Assembly (NCBI GenBank): GCA_946480605.1
Contig: CAMLKW010000271.1
Coordinates: forward strand, 1-5,316
DNA length: 5,316 nt
Direction: 5' to 3'
From: an uncultured Roseateles sp.
Lineage (GTDB): Bacteria > Pseudomonadota > Gammaproteobacteria > Burkholderiales > Burkholderiaceae
Below, piece by piece: positions 1 to 5,316 of this stretch. Below the pieces are notes generated by a model, which made no database searches, was not told where the DNA came from, and saw nothing but the letters and a program-made list of their open reading frames with translations. The position numbers and the translations under genes are program-made. Every line of letters starts with the position of its first letter. Within the stretch, counting starts at the first letter, position 1.

Positions 1-622
1 TGCCGAACTCGTCGTTGACGTCCAGGATGAAGCGGCACATGTCCTGCTTCTCCTCCACGTTCATCCCAGCCATGGGTTCGTCCAGCAGCAGCAAGCTGGG
101 CTCCATCGCCAGCGCGCGGCCCAGGTCCACGCGCTTTTGCAAGCCGTAAGGCAGGCGGCCCACCGGCGTCTTGCGGTGCGCCTGGATCTCCAGGAAATCG
201 ATGATGCGCTCCACAACCGCCCGCTGCTCGCTTTCCTCGCGCCGCGCCGGGCCCAGGTGCAGCGCCTGCCAGAACAGGCCGCGCTTCATGCGCAGGTTGC
301 GGCCGGTCATGATGTTGTCCAGCACGCTCATGCCCTTGAACAGCGCCAGGTTCTGGAAGGTGCGCGCCACGCCCATCTCGGCGACCTGGCGCGAGTTCAT
401 GTGGTCGAAGGTCTTGCCGCGGAAGGTGATCGAACCTTCGGACGGGGTGTACACGCCGTTGATGCAGTTGAGCATGGAGCTCTTGCCCGCGCCGTTGGGG
501 CCGATGATGGCGCGCACCTCGTGCTCGCGCACGTCGAAGCTGATGTCGGTCAGCGCCTTCACGCCGCCGAAGGCCAGCGAGATGTTCTTCACGTCGAGGA
601 CGACGTCGCCGATCTGCTTCAT
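1..622 (-). CDS. LivG-type ABC transporter ATP-binding protein, partial (C-terminus beyond left edge)
   Basis: Cytoplasmic ATPase subunit of a branched-chain-amino-acid-type (HAAT/LivG) ABC importer, which powers uptake through LivH/LivM-type permeases. The first 207 residues are visible; the family is usually about 255 long, so the H-loop and C-terminus lie outside the window. Seen: Walker A GPNGAGKSS at 41-49; Q-loop TFQN with Q90; the LivG-type helical insert around 105-135; a signature region LPYGLQKRVDLGRAL at 157-171; Walker B LLLLDEP at 177-183 with D181 and E182; then MAGMN. The signature departs from the usual LSYGQQ. The ATG at 620-622 overlaps the stop of the ligase gene (ATGA), with an AAGGG 9 nt upstream (632-636), so translation is probably coupled. 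LivG proteins often carry amino acids, but this family also imports aromatic and other carboxylic acids. The ligase partner favours an organic acid here, which is inference; the substrate cannot be read from this subunit. Confidence 0.9.
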   Translation of the reverse strand, partial: MKQIGDVVLDVKNISLAFGGVKALTDISFDVREHEVRAIIGPNGAGKSSMLNCINGVYTPSEGSITFRGKTFDHMNSRQVAEMGVARTFQNLALFKGMSVLDNIMTGRNLRMKRGLFWQALHLGPARREESEQRAVVERIIDFLEIQAHRKTPVGRLPYGLQKRVDLGRALAMEPSLLLLDEPMAGMNVEEKQDMCRFILDVNDEFG

Positions 623-2568
623 GCGGCCGCGCCCTTGACTGCGGGGAAGGTCTGCGCCTCGGCGATGCGCAGGTCCGCCGCGACCAGCGACGTGCGGCCG
701 TCCTCGAACCTCACCTGCGTCTCGATGTACTGCGAGGCCTTGCCGCCGTACAGCGCGGAGATGAGCACGCCGTACTTCTCGGCGATGGCGCCACGCCGGA
801 CCTTGCGCGTGCGCGTCAGCTCGCCATCGTCGGCATCCAGCTCCTTGTGCAGCACGAGAAAGCGGCTGATCTGGCTGCCGGCCAGCAGTTCGTCCCGCGC
901 CAGGTCGGCATTGACCCTCTCCACGCACTCCAGCATCAGCTGGTACACCTCGTCGCGCCCGGCCAGGTCCGCGTAGCCGGCATAGGGCAGGTTGCGCCGC
1001 TCGGCCCAGTTGCCCACCGCCTCGAAATCGATGTTGATGAAGGCGCAGACCTTCTCGCGCCCATCGCCGAAGCACACCGCCTCCTTGATGTGCGGGAAGA
1101 ACTTCAGCTTGTTCTCGACATACTTGGGTGCGAACATCGCGCCGTCGAAGGCCCCGCCCTGCAAGCGGCCCACGTCCTTGGCGCGGTCGATGATCTTCAG
1201 GTGGCCGCCCGGCGTCAGGAAGCCCGCGTCGCCCGTGTGGAACCAGCCGTCCGCGTCCAGCGCCTCGCGCGTGGCGGCATCGTTCTTGTAATAGCCCTTC
1301 AGCAGTCCTGGCGAACGCACCAGCAGCTCGCCGTTGTCGGCCAGCTTGATCTCCACGCCGGCTATGGGCACGCCCACCGTGTCGGCGCGCGCCTCGTGGT
1401 CGGGCTGCAGGCAGACGAACACGGCCGTCTCCGTCGAGCCGTACAGCTGCTTCAGGTTGATGCCGATGGCGCGGTAGAAGCTGAACAGGTCCGGGCCTAT
1501 GGCCTCGCCCGCCGTGTAGGCCACCCGCACGCGCGAGAAGCCCAGCGTGTTGCGAAGCGGGCCGTAGATCAGCACATCGCCCAACGCATAGGCGAGGCGG
1601 TCCAGCAGGCCCACGGGCTCGCCGTCCATCAGCCGCGTGCCGACACGGCGGGCCAGCGCCATGCAGCGGTCGAACAGCCAGCGCTTGGGCGCGGCGGCGT
1701 CTTCCATGCGGATCATCACCGTGGTCAGCAGGCCCTCGAACACGCGCGGCGGGGCGAAGTAGTAGGTGGGGCCGATCTCCTTCAGGTCGATGCTGACCGT
1801 GCTGGCCGACTCCGGGCAGTTGACGACATAGCCCACCGCCAGCCATTGCGCGAAGCTGAAGATGTTCTGGCCTATCCAGGCCGGCGGCAGGTAGGCCAGC
1901 ACTTCCTCGTGGGGCGTCAGCTTGTCGAAGCGCTGGCCCGCGCGGGCGCGGTCGATCAGCGTCGCATGCGTGTGGATGACGCCCTTGGGATTGCCGGTCG
2001 TGCCCGACGTGAAGAACAGCGCGGCGACGTCACCGGCGCTGCCCGCGGCCACCTGGGCGGCGAAGAAATCCGGTCGTTGAGCACGCTCGGCGCGGCCCTG
2101 CTCCGTGAGCGCATCCAACGAGGCCAGGCCCGGTTCGTCGTAGTGGCGCAGGCCGCGCGGGTCATCGAACCAGATGTGCTTCAGCAGCGGGCAGGGTTCG
2201 CGCAGCTCCAGCAGCTTGTCGACCTGTTCCTGGTCCTCCACGACGGCGAAGGCGATCTCGGCGTTGTTGATCGGAAAGGCGAACTCGGTGGCCGCCGCGT
2301 CCTGGTACAGCGGCACCGGCACGGCGCCCAGCGCCTGCGCTGCCAGCATGCTGGCGTACAGCCGCGGGCGGTTCTCGCCGATGACCACCAGGTGCTCGCC
2401 GCGGCGCAGCCCCGCGGCCGCAAACCCCAGCGCCAGGTCCTGCACCAGTGCGGTCAGCTCACCCCAGCTCAACGTCTGCCACAGGCCGAAAGCCTTCTCG
2501 CGCAGCGCCGGCGCATGCGGCCGTTTCGCAGCATGGTCGAGCAGGAGCCGTGGGAAGGTATCCGCCAA
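619..2568 (-). CDS. AMP-forming long-chain-type acyl-CoA ligase (ANL superfamily)
   Basis: Activates a carboxylic acid with ATP to an acyl-adenylate and then to the acyl-CoA thioester, in the cytoplasm or at the membrane. It is 649 residues, the size of the long-chain acyl-CoA synthetase group (COG1022 type). Seen: phosphate-binding loop TSGTTGNPKG at 187-196; the acyl/adenylate motif YGSTET at 376-381; GWFHTGDAG at 441-449 with the ribose-binding Asp at 447; hinge IIDRAKD at 459-465; and a C-terminal TRTRKVRR at 585-592 with K589 as candidate catalytic lysine. After the hinge the chain (VGRLQGGAFDGAMFAPKYVE) is about four residues longer than the usual LACS form. The start is a TTG with GGAGA 5 nt upstream; no ATG lies in frame until residue 74, well inside the domain. 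It is divergent from the Crp/Fnr-type regulator and overlaps the LivG-type gene, suggesting uptake coupled to CoA activation. Chain length of the substrate is unknown; the long-chain label is by family only. Confidence 0.93.
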   Translation of the reverse strand: MADTFPRLLLDHAAKRPHAPALREKAFGLWQTLSWGELTALVQDLALGFAAAGLRRGEHLVVIGENRPRLYASMLAAQALGAVPVPLYQDAAATEFAFPINNAEIAFAVVEDQEQVDKLLELREPCPLLKHIWFDDPRGLRHYDEPGLASLDALTEQGRAERAQRPDFFAAQVAAGSAGDVAALFFTSGTTGNPKGVIHTHATLIDRARAGQRFDKLTPHEEVLAYLPPAWIGQNIFSFAQWLAVGYVVNCPESASTVSIDLKEIGPTYYFAPPRVFEGLLTTVMIRMEDAAAPKRWLFDRCMALARRVGTRLMDGEPVGLLDRLAYALGDVLIYGPLRNTLGFSRVRVAYTAGEAIGPDLFSFYRAIGINLKQLYGSTETAVFVCLQPDHEARADTVGVPIAGVEIKLADNGELLVRSPGLLKGYYKNDAATREALDADGWFHTGDAGFLTPGGHLKIIDRAKDVGRLQGGAFDGAMFAPKYVENKLKFFPHIKEAVCFGDGREKVCAFINIDFEAVGNWAERRNLPYAGYADLAGRDEVYQLMLECVERVNADLARDELLAGSQISRFLVLHKELDADDGELTRTRKVRRGAIAEKYGVLISALYGGKASQYIETQVRFEDGRTSLVAADLRIAEAQTFPAVKGAAA

Positions 2569-2573
2569 GCTTG

Positions 2574-2578
2574 TCTCC
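2574..2578 (-). promoter_or_regulatory. Ribosome binding site deciding the TTG start of the ligase
   Basis: On the minus strand GGAGA sits 5 nt before the TTG at 2566-2568. No in-frame ATG or GTG with a comparable Shine-Dalgarno sequence lies upstream in the intergenic region, and the N-terminus it gives (MADTFPRLLLDHA) matches how this ligase family normally begins. Confidence 0.6.
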
Positions 2579-2605
2579 GTCGCGGGGGCTGGAGCCTCCG
2601 TCTGT

Positions 2606-2618
2606 GCGGACCATTCTG
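2606..2618 (-). promoter_or_regulatory. Candidate -10 region and start site of the ligase-transporter operon
   Basis: On the minus strand CAGAAT (2618 to 2613) matches TATAAT at four of six positions. No good -35 lies 16-18 nt upstream. A start at about 2606 would place the centre of the dyad at 2640-2655 at -41.5, the position of a class-II Crp/Fnr activator site that replaces the -35 element. The 5' leader would then be about 37 nt. This is a positional inference only. Confidence 0.35.
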
Positions 2619-2627
2619 GCCACGACT

Positions 2628-2657
2628 TTGACGCCCATCTGTCGGTACGACGACAAT
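2628..2657 (+). promoter_or_regulatory. Candidate sigma-70 promoter of the Crp/Fnr-type regulator gene
   Basis: TTGACG (2628-2633, five of six to TTGACA) is followed after 18 nt by GACAAT (2652-2657, four of six to TATAAT). The predicted start near 2664 leaves a leader of about 30 nt to the ATG at 2694, and makes the more distal GTG at 2604 an unlikely start. The spacer contains the TGTCG-N6-CGACA dyad, so a bound regulator would block RNA polymerase. Confidence 0.4.
2640..2655. promoter_or_regulatory. Candidate Crp/Fnr-type operator, TGTCG-N6-CGACA
   Basis: A perfect 5-bp inverted repeat with a 6-nt spacer (GTACGA). This is the same 5-6-5 geometry and outer TGT/ACA as the Crp site TGTGA-N6-TCACA, lying in the gap between the regulator and its divergent neighbour. 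It overlaps the spacer of the candidate regulator promoter and is centred about 41.5 bp upstream of the candidate ligase start. The arms are short, so a chance match in GC-rich DNA is possible (order of 10 percent for a gap this size). Confidence 0.45.
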
Positions 2658-2693
2658 TTACGGGTCTTCACGGCCCAGACTTTCCCGCACACG

Positions 2694-3407
2694 ATGGCCG
2701 ACTTCGCGCCTTTGCCGCTGCGTCAACGTGCCCGCCGCCCCAGCCCGGCGGAGCTGGAGGCCATTCCGTGGCTGCAATTGCTGGACGGCGCACAGCGCGA
2801 GCTGGCCGTCGCCGCGCTGGAGGTGGCCGACGCGGCCCCTGGCGAACGGCTGTGCCGCATCGGCCGGCCCGCCACGTTCTGGTTCGGCGTGGTGGATGGC
2901 CTGCTGAAGATGAACAACGACGACTCGACGGGCCAGGCCGTGACCTTCACCGGCATCCCGCCCGGCGGCTGGTTCGGAGAGGGCACGCTGCTCAAGCGCG
3001 AGGCCTACCGCTACAACATCCAGGCGCTGCGGCCCAGCATCGTCGCGGGCCTGCCCATCGCCAGCTTTCACGCGCTGCTGGACGGCAGCATCGCGTTCAA
3101 CCGCTTCGTGCTGGACCAGCTGAACGAGCGGCTGGGGCAGTTCATCGCCGCGCGCGAGACCGACCGCATCCACGAGCCCGACGTGCGCGTGGCGCGCAAC
3201 CTGGCCGCGCTGTTCCACCCGCTGCTGTACCCGGGCGTGGGCAAGGGGCTGCGCATCACGCAGCAGGAACTGGGCTATCTGGTGGGGCTGTCGCGCCAGC
3301 GCGTGAACCAGGCGCTGCACCGGCTGGGTGATGCGGGCCTGATTCGCATCGAGTACGGCGGCCTGCGGGTGCTGGACCTGGCGGGGCTGCGGCGCTTTGC
3401 CGGTTGA
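2694..3407 (+). CDS. Crp/Fnr-superfamily transcriptional regulator
   Basis: A 237-residue DNA-binding regulator, the usual size for this superfamily. The N-terminal cupin-like effector domain spans about 25-140, with GGWFGEG at 91-97 matching the GE of the Crp phosphate-binding cassette. R106 falls where Crp R82 lies, but the following Ser is replaced by Tyr (Y107). The dimer helix is about 137-160. A winged HTH follows: ITQQELGYLVGLSRQRVNQAL at 188-208, with recognition helix from S200, then a wing (LIRIEYGGLRVLDL). Only one Cys (C54) is present, so an Fnr-type Fe-S cluster is unlikely. The reading frame is open upstream to 2448. The ATG at 2694 is chosen because it fits family length and lies below the candidate promoter, although no clear Shine-Dalgarno is seen; a GTG at 2604 with GGAG 9 nt before it is the alternative. 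It is divergent from the ligase operon, its likely target. The effector is unknown; HbaR and AadR of Rhodopseudomonas are precedents for Crp-family control of acid-CoA ligase pathways. Confidence 0.88.
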   Translation: MADFAPLPLRQRARRPSPAELEAIPWLQLLDGAQRELAVAALEVADAAPGERLCRIGRPATFWFGVVDGLLKMNNDDSTGQAVTFTGIPPGGWFGEGTLLKREAYRYNIQALRPSIVAGLPIASFHALLDGSIAFNRFVLDQLNERLGQFIAARETDRIHEPDVRVARNLAALFHPLLYPGVGKGLRITQQELGYLVGLSRQRVNQALHRLGDAGLIRIEYGGLRVLDLAGLRRFAG

Positions 3408-3410
3408 TCA
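3405..3410. other. Abutting convergent stop codons (TGATCA)
   Basis: The regulator stop TGA (3405-3407, plus strand) is directly followed by the complement of the acetyltransferase stop (3408-3410), forming the palindrome TGATCA. There is no intergenic space, so any terminator for either gene must lie inside the other coding region. Confidence 0.9.
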
Positions 3411-4016
3411 GGCCGCGAAGGCGATGGCCTCGGGCTCGCCGTGCGGCAGGCTGGCCCAGCGGTCTGCGGTCACTTCGTACAGCAGCGCTGCGGCACTGCC
3501 CGGGCCATCGGCCAGCGCACCCTTCAGGCGCAGGCCCAGGCCCTCCAGCGTCTTGCGGGTGGGGGCGTTGCTGGGGAGCACTGCGGCGGCCACGGAGGGC
3601 TCCCGGCGCTGCTCGAAGGCCTGCTGCATCGCGTACTGCGCCATCTCGGACGCCAGGCCGCGGCCCCAGGCCTGGGGCGTGATGCGGTAGTACAGGAACA
3701 GCCCAGCGTGGCCGGCCACGCTGCGATGCATCAGCCCGCCGAAGCCGATCAGACGGTCCGGCTGCTCGCGTTCGGCGATGGCCCAGTGACCGAATCCGTA
3801 AGTCTGCCAATGGGCCAGCCACGCCTGCAACTGGGCCCGGGTTGCCGCCAGGCCTTGCGGTGTCGCCGCGGCGCAGAAGCGGCTGACCGCCGGGTCGGCG
3901 TACAGCGCCATCAGCAGATCCAGATCGCTGTCCTTGGGCGGACGCAGCACCAGGCGGCGGGTGACCATGGCGGCCGGAACGGCGGCGACGGGCTCGCGGG
4001 ACTCAAGCTGGACCAT
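3408..4016 (-). CDS. GNAT-family N-acetyltransferase (RimJ/RimL-like)
   Basis: Transfers an acetyl group from acetyl-CoA to an amino group of a protein N-terminus, small molecule or antibiotic; the acceptor cannot be told from the sequence. Of 202 residues, the GNAT fold begins at TRRLVLRP (19-26, the classic first strand of the RimJ/RimL type). The acetyl-CoA pyrophosphate loop is AWGRGLA at 116-122, followed by helix SEMAQYAMQQAF. The motif-B segment PSNAPTRKTLEGLGLRLKG (148-166) matches the N-x-x-S/T-x-x-x-L-E-x-L-G-F pattern, with Leu in place of the usual Phe. The ATG at 4016 gives 16-18 residues ahead of the fold; the in-frame ATG at 3968 (residue 17) would start directly at the fold and is equally possible. 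Neither has a clear Shine-Dalgarno. It lies downstream of htpG in the same direction, 157 bp away, and converges on the regulator gene with abutting stops. No functional link to either neighbour is evident. Confidence 0.88.
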   Translation of the reverse strand: MVQLESREPVAAVPAAMVTRRLVLRPPKDSDLDLLMALYADPAVSRFCAAATPQGLAATRAQLQAWLAHWQTYGFGHWAIAEREQPDRLIGFGGLMHRSVAGHAGLFLYYRITPQAWGRGLASEMAQYAMQQAFEQRREPSVAAAVLPSNAPTRKTLEGLGLRLKGALADGPGSAAALLYEVTADRWASLPHGEPEAIAFAA

Positions 4017-4032
4017 CTAGTCAGAATTCGGT

Positions 4033-4049
4033 GAAAACCCTAGGAGGGT
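4033..4049 (-). terminator. Possible weak terminator hairpin upstream of the acetyltransferase gene
   Basis: On the minus strand ACCCT-CCT-AGGGT forms a 5-bp stem with a 3-nt loop and runs directly into TTTTC. It could end read-through from htpG about 20 nt before the acetyltransferase ATG, but the stem is short. It may instead only structure the leader. Confidence 0.25.
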
Positions 4050-4082
4050 ATCCACTCGCCGCCACGGCCGGAAGCCCCGGTC

Positions 4083-4118
4083 GCCGGGATTTGTCGCATT
4101 ACTGTCACAAATCCCGGC
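4083..4118. repeat. Perfect 12-bp inverted repeat in the htpG/acetyltransferase gap
   Basis: GCCGGGATTTGT (4083-4094) and its exact complement ACAAATCCCGGC (4107-4118) are separated by 12 nt. As RNA it forms a strong hairpin on either strand. Neither side is followed by a T-tract, so it is not a canonical intrinsic terminator. It could stabilise the htpG 3' end, aid termination, or be a protein-binding dyad. Confidence 0.7.
4091..4112 (+). promoter_or_regulatory. Pho-box-like direct repeat
   Basis: TTGTCGC-ATTA-CTGTCAC-AAAT consists of two 7-nt units spaced by 4 nt (11-nt period). It matches the PhoB box CTGTCAT-AWAW-CTGTCAY at about 14 of 18 positions, with the second unit perfect. It points along the plus strand, toward the 3' end of htpG, where no plus-strand gene is seen, so a role in phosphate control is doubtful. 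Part of the match falls in the arms of the inverted repeat. Confidence 0.3.
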
Positions 4119-4124
4119 AATAGC

Positions 4125-4162
4125 GCACAACTGCCGCTTCCCGGCGCGTTGTGCACCTTTTT
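4125..4162 (+). terminator. Hairpin followed by T5, plus-strand orientation
   Basis: GCACAAC (4125-4131) pairs with GTTGTGC (4148-4154). An inner GCCG/CGGC stem (4133-4136 with 4142-4145) closes a CTTCC loop, and ACC-TTTTT follows. The T-tract lies on the plus side, so as an intrinsic terminator it would stop transcription entering htpG from the left. Read from htpG it is a hairpin starting about 20 nt after the stop with no U-tract, which could still mark the mRNA 3' end. Confidence 0.4.
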
Positions 4163-4173
4163 GGACGGCCTTT

Positions 4174-5316
4174 TCAGCCCAGCAGCAGCGCGTTGACGCG
4201 TTTTACATAGGCCGCCGGGTCTTCCAGGTGGCCGCCCTCGGCCAGCACGGCCTGGTCGAACAGCACCTGGGCCAGGTCGTTGAAATGGCTCTGGGATGCC
4301 GAACTTGCGTCGAGCTTCTTGACCAGCGCGTGCTCCGCGTTGATCTCCAGCGTAGGCAGCGACACCGGCGCCGTCTGGCCGGCCTGCTTCAGCAGGCGCG
4401 CCAGGTGGCCTGACACATCGCCCTCCTCCACGACGATGCAGGCCGGCGAGTCGACCAGGCGGGTCGTCACGCGCACGTCCTTGGCGCGGTCCTTCAGCGC
4501 GTCCTTGAGCTTGTCCAGCAGCGGCTTGAGGCTTTCGGCGGTTTCCTCGGCCTTCTTCTTCTCGTCCTCGTCCTGCAGCTTGCCCAGGTCCACGGCGCCC
4601 TTGGCGACGGACTGCAGCGGCTTGCCGTCGAACTCGTAGAGGTGGCTCAGCATCCACTCGTCGACACGGTCCACCAGCAGCAGCACCTCGATACCCTTCT
4701 TGCGGAAGATCTCCAGCTGCGGGCTGTGCTTGGCGGCGGCCAGCGAGTCGGCGGTGATGTAGTAGATGGCCTCCTGGCCTTCCTTGGCGCGCGACACGTA
4801 GTCGGCCAGGCTGACGTTCTCGTCGGCGTGCGTGGACGCGAAGCGGAACAGCTTGGCCAGGCGCTCCTGGTTGGCGTGGTCTTCGCCGATGCCTTCCTTC
4901 AGCACCTGACCGAAGTCCTTCCAGAAGTCGGCGTACTTCTGCTTATCGGCGGCGTCCTCGCTGTTGGCCAGCGACTCCAGCATGCCCAGCACGCGCTTGG
5001 TCGAGCCCTCGCGAATGGCGCGCACGTCGCGGCTTTCCTGCAGCAACTCGCGGCTCACGTTCAGAGGCAGGTCAGCCGAGTCGATGACGCCCTTGACGAA
5101 GCGCAGGTAGACGGGCATCAGCGCCTCGGCGTCGTCCATGATGAAGACGCGCTTCACGTAGAGCTTCACGCCACCGCGCTTGTCGCGGTTCCACAGGTCG
5201 AACGGCGCCTTGGCCGGGATGTAAAGCAGCTGCGTGTACTCGCTGCGGCCTTCCACCCGGTTGTGCGTGTAGGCCAGCGGCGCTTCGGTGTCGTGGCTGA
5301 TCTGCTTGTAGAACTC
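4174..5316 (-). CDS. htpG: Molecular chaperone HtpG (Hsp90 family), partial (N-terminus beyond right edge)
   Basis: ATP-dependent cytosolic Hsp90 chaperone that works as a homodimer with the DnaK system to remodel client proteins. The 380 C-terminal residues are visible out of roughly 625-650; the whole N-terminal ATP-binding domain is outside the window. The fragment enters the middle domain at EFYKQISHD. It carries [46 protein letters not shown] and [11 protein letters not shown], whose Arg (codon 5050-5052) corresponds to the catalytic middle-domain Arg (E. coli R336). Next come [28 protein letters not shown] and [16 protein letters not shown], then a charged Lys/Glu-rich linker (EDEKKKAEE). 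The C-terminal dimerisation domain ends in [10 protein letters not shown]. The frame is open to the edge, so the truncation is due to the window. Downstream lies a structured 157-bp gap before the acetyltransferase gene. Its promoter, expected to be heat-shock controlled, is not in view. Confidence 0.97.
   Translation of the reverse strand, partial: EFYKQISHDTEAPLAYTHNRVEGRSEYTQLLYIPAKAPFDLWNRDKRGGVKLYVKRVFIMDDAEALMPVYLRFVKGVIDSADLPLNVSRELLQESRDVRAIREGSTKRVLGMLESLANSEDAADKQKYADFWKDFGQVLKEGIGEDHANQERLAKLFRFASTHADENVSLADYVSRAKEGQEAIYYITADSLAAAKHSPQLEIFRKKGIEVLLLVDRVDEWMLSHLYEFDGKPLQSVAKGAVDLGKLQDEDEKKKAEETAESLKPLLDKLKDALKDRAKDVRVTTRLVDSPACIVVEEGDVSGHLARLLKQAGQTAPVSLPTLEINAEHALVKKLDASSASQSHFNDLAQVLFDQAVLAEGGHLEDPAAYVKRVNALLLG

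Noticed and set aside
137..976. A 279-codon open frame on the plus strand across the LivG-type gene and the ligase 3' end
   Set aside because: It is antisense to two well-supported genes, has a low-complexity composition and shows no domain.
847..2631. A 594-codon open frame on the plus strand, antisense to the ligase
   Set aside because: The predicted protein is rich in Ala, Arg, His, Gln and Val with no recognisable domain. It mirrors the ligase codons, a common effect of G/C-rich third positions, while the ligase has complete family motifs.
2448..2693. N-terminal extension of the regulator by 82 residues
   Set aside because: It would overlap the start of the divergent ligase gene and the candidate promoters, has no domain content, and makes the protein far longer than the family norm.
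2658..3320. A 220-codon minus-strand frame antisense to the regulator
   Set aside because: No domain, composition dominated by His, Arg, Gln and Ala; a shadow of the regulator gene.
2174..3331. A 385-codon plus-strand frame spanning the intergenic region and the regulator
   Set aside because: It is in another frame from the regulator, crosses from antisense of the ligase into out-of-frame regulator sequence, and is low complexity with Arg/Ala repeats.
4041..4060. TAGGAGGG on the plus strand, resembling a strong Shine-Dalgarno sequence
   Set aside because: No start codon at a suitable distance and no credible plus-strand gene follows; it belongs to the small hairpin in the gap.
4091..4108. 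Minus-strand sigma-70 promoter for the acetyltransferase gene (TTGTGA or AGTAAT elements)
   Set aside because: The candidate -35 and -10 hexamers do not pair at 16-18 nt spacing, so no promoter could be supported.
4040..4657. A 205-codon minus-strand frame reaching through the htpG 3' end into the gap
   Set aside because: It is an out-of-frame reading of htpG (Gly/Arg/Ala-rich) that continues across the hairpins by chance.

Overview
The window reads as chromosomal DNA of a GC-rich betaproteobacterium, most likely a Burkholderiales member of the Comamonadaceae/Alcaligenaceae type. This is inferred from the high GC content, the strong G/C bias at third codon positions, an HtpG close to the proteobacterial form, and a LivG-type ATPase linked to a large acyl-CoA ligase and a Crp/Fnr-type regulator. 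No taxonomic marker gene is present, so the assignment stays an inference. There is no sign of a mobile element, CRISPR array, tRNA or rRNA.

Left part (1-3407): a divergent pair. On the minus strand, an AMP-forming acyl-CoA ligase (619-2568, TTG start) runs straight into a LivG-type branched-chain-amino-acid-family ABC ATPase (622 down to the left edge, C-terminus cut off). The two share an ATGA stop/start overlap, so they form an operon that probably couples uptake of a carboxylic acid to its activation as a CoA thioester. On the plus strand a Crp/Fnr-superfamily regulator (2694-3407) is transcribed away from the ligase. The 125-bp gap between them holds a Crp-type dyad, TGTCG-N6-CGACA. It lies between candidate -35 and -10 elements of the regulator gene and is centred at about -41.5 relative to a candidate ligase promoter. 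That layout would suit self-repression of the regulator and class-II activation of the ligase operon.

Middle part (3408-4016): a RimJ/RimL-like GNAT acetyltransferase on the minus strand, convergent with the regulator. The two stop codons abut with no gap (palindrome TGATCA).

Right part (4017-5316): a 157-bp gap rich in secondary structure (a perfect 12-bp inverted repeat enclosing a Pho-box-like direct repeat, a hairpin followed by T5 on the plus strand, and a small hairpin followed by T4 on the minus strand). After it comes the 3' part of htpG on the minus strand, cut by the right edge. No stretch longer than 160 bases lacks a gene.

No clearly new biochemical system is visible. The most testable novelty is the regulator, dyad and ligase/transporter module. 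Next is the Pho-box-like, structured spacer between htpG and the acetyltransferase gene.
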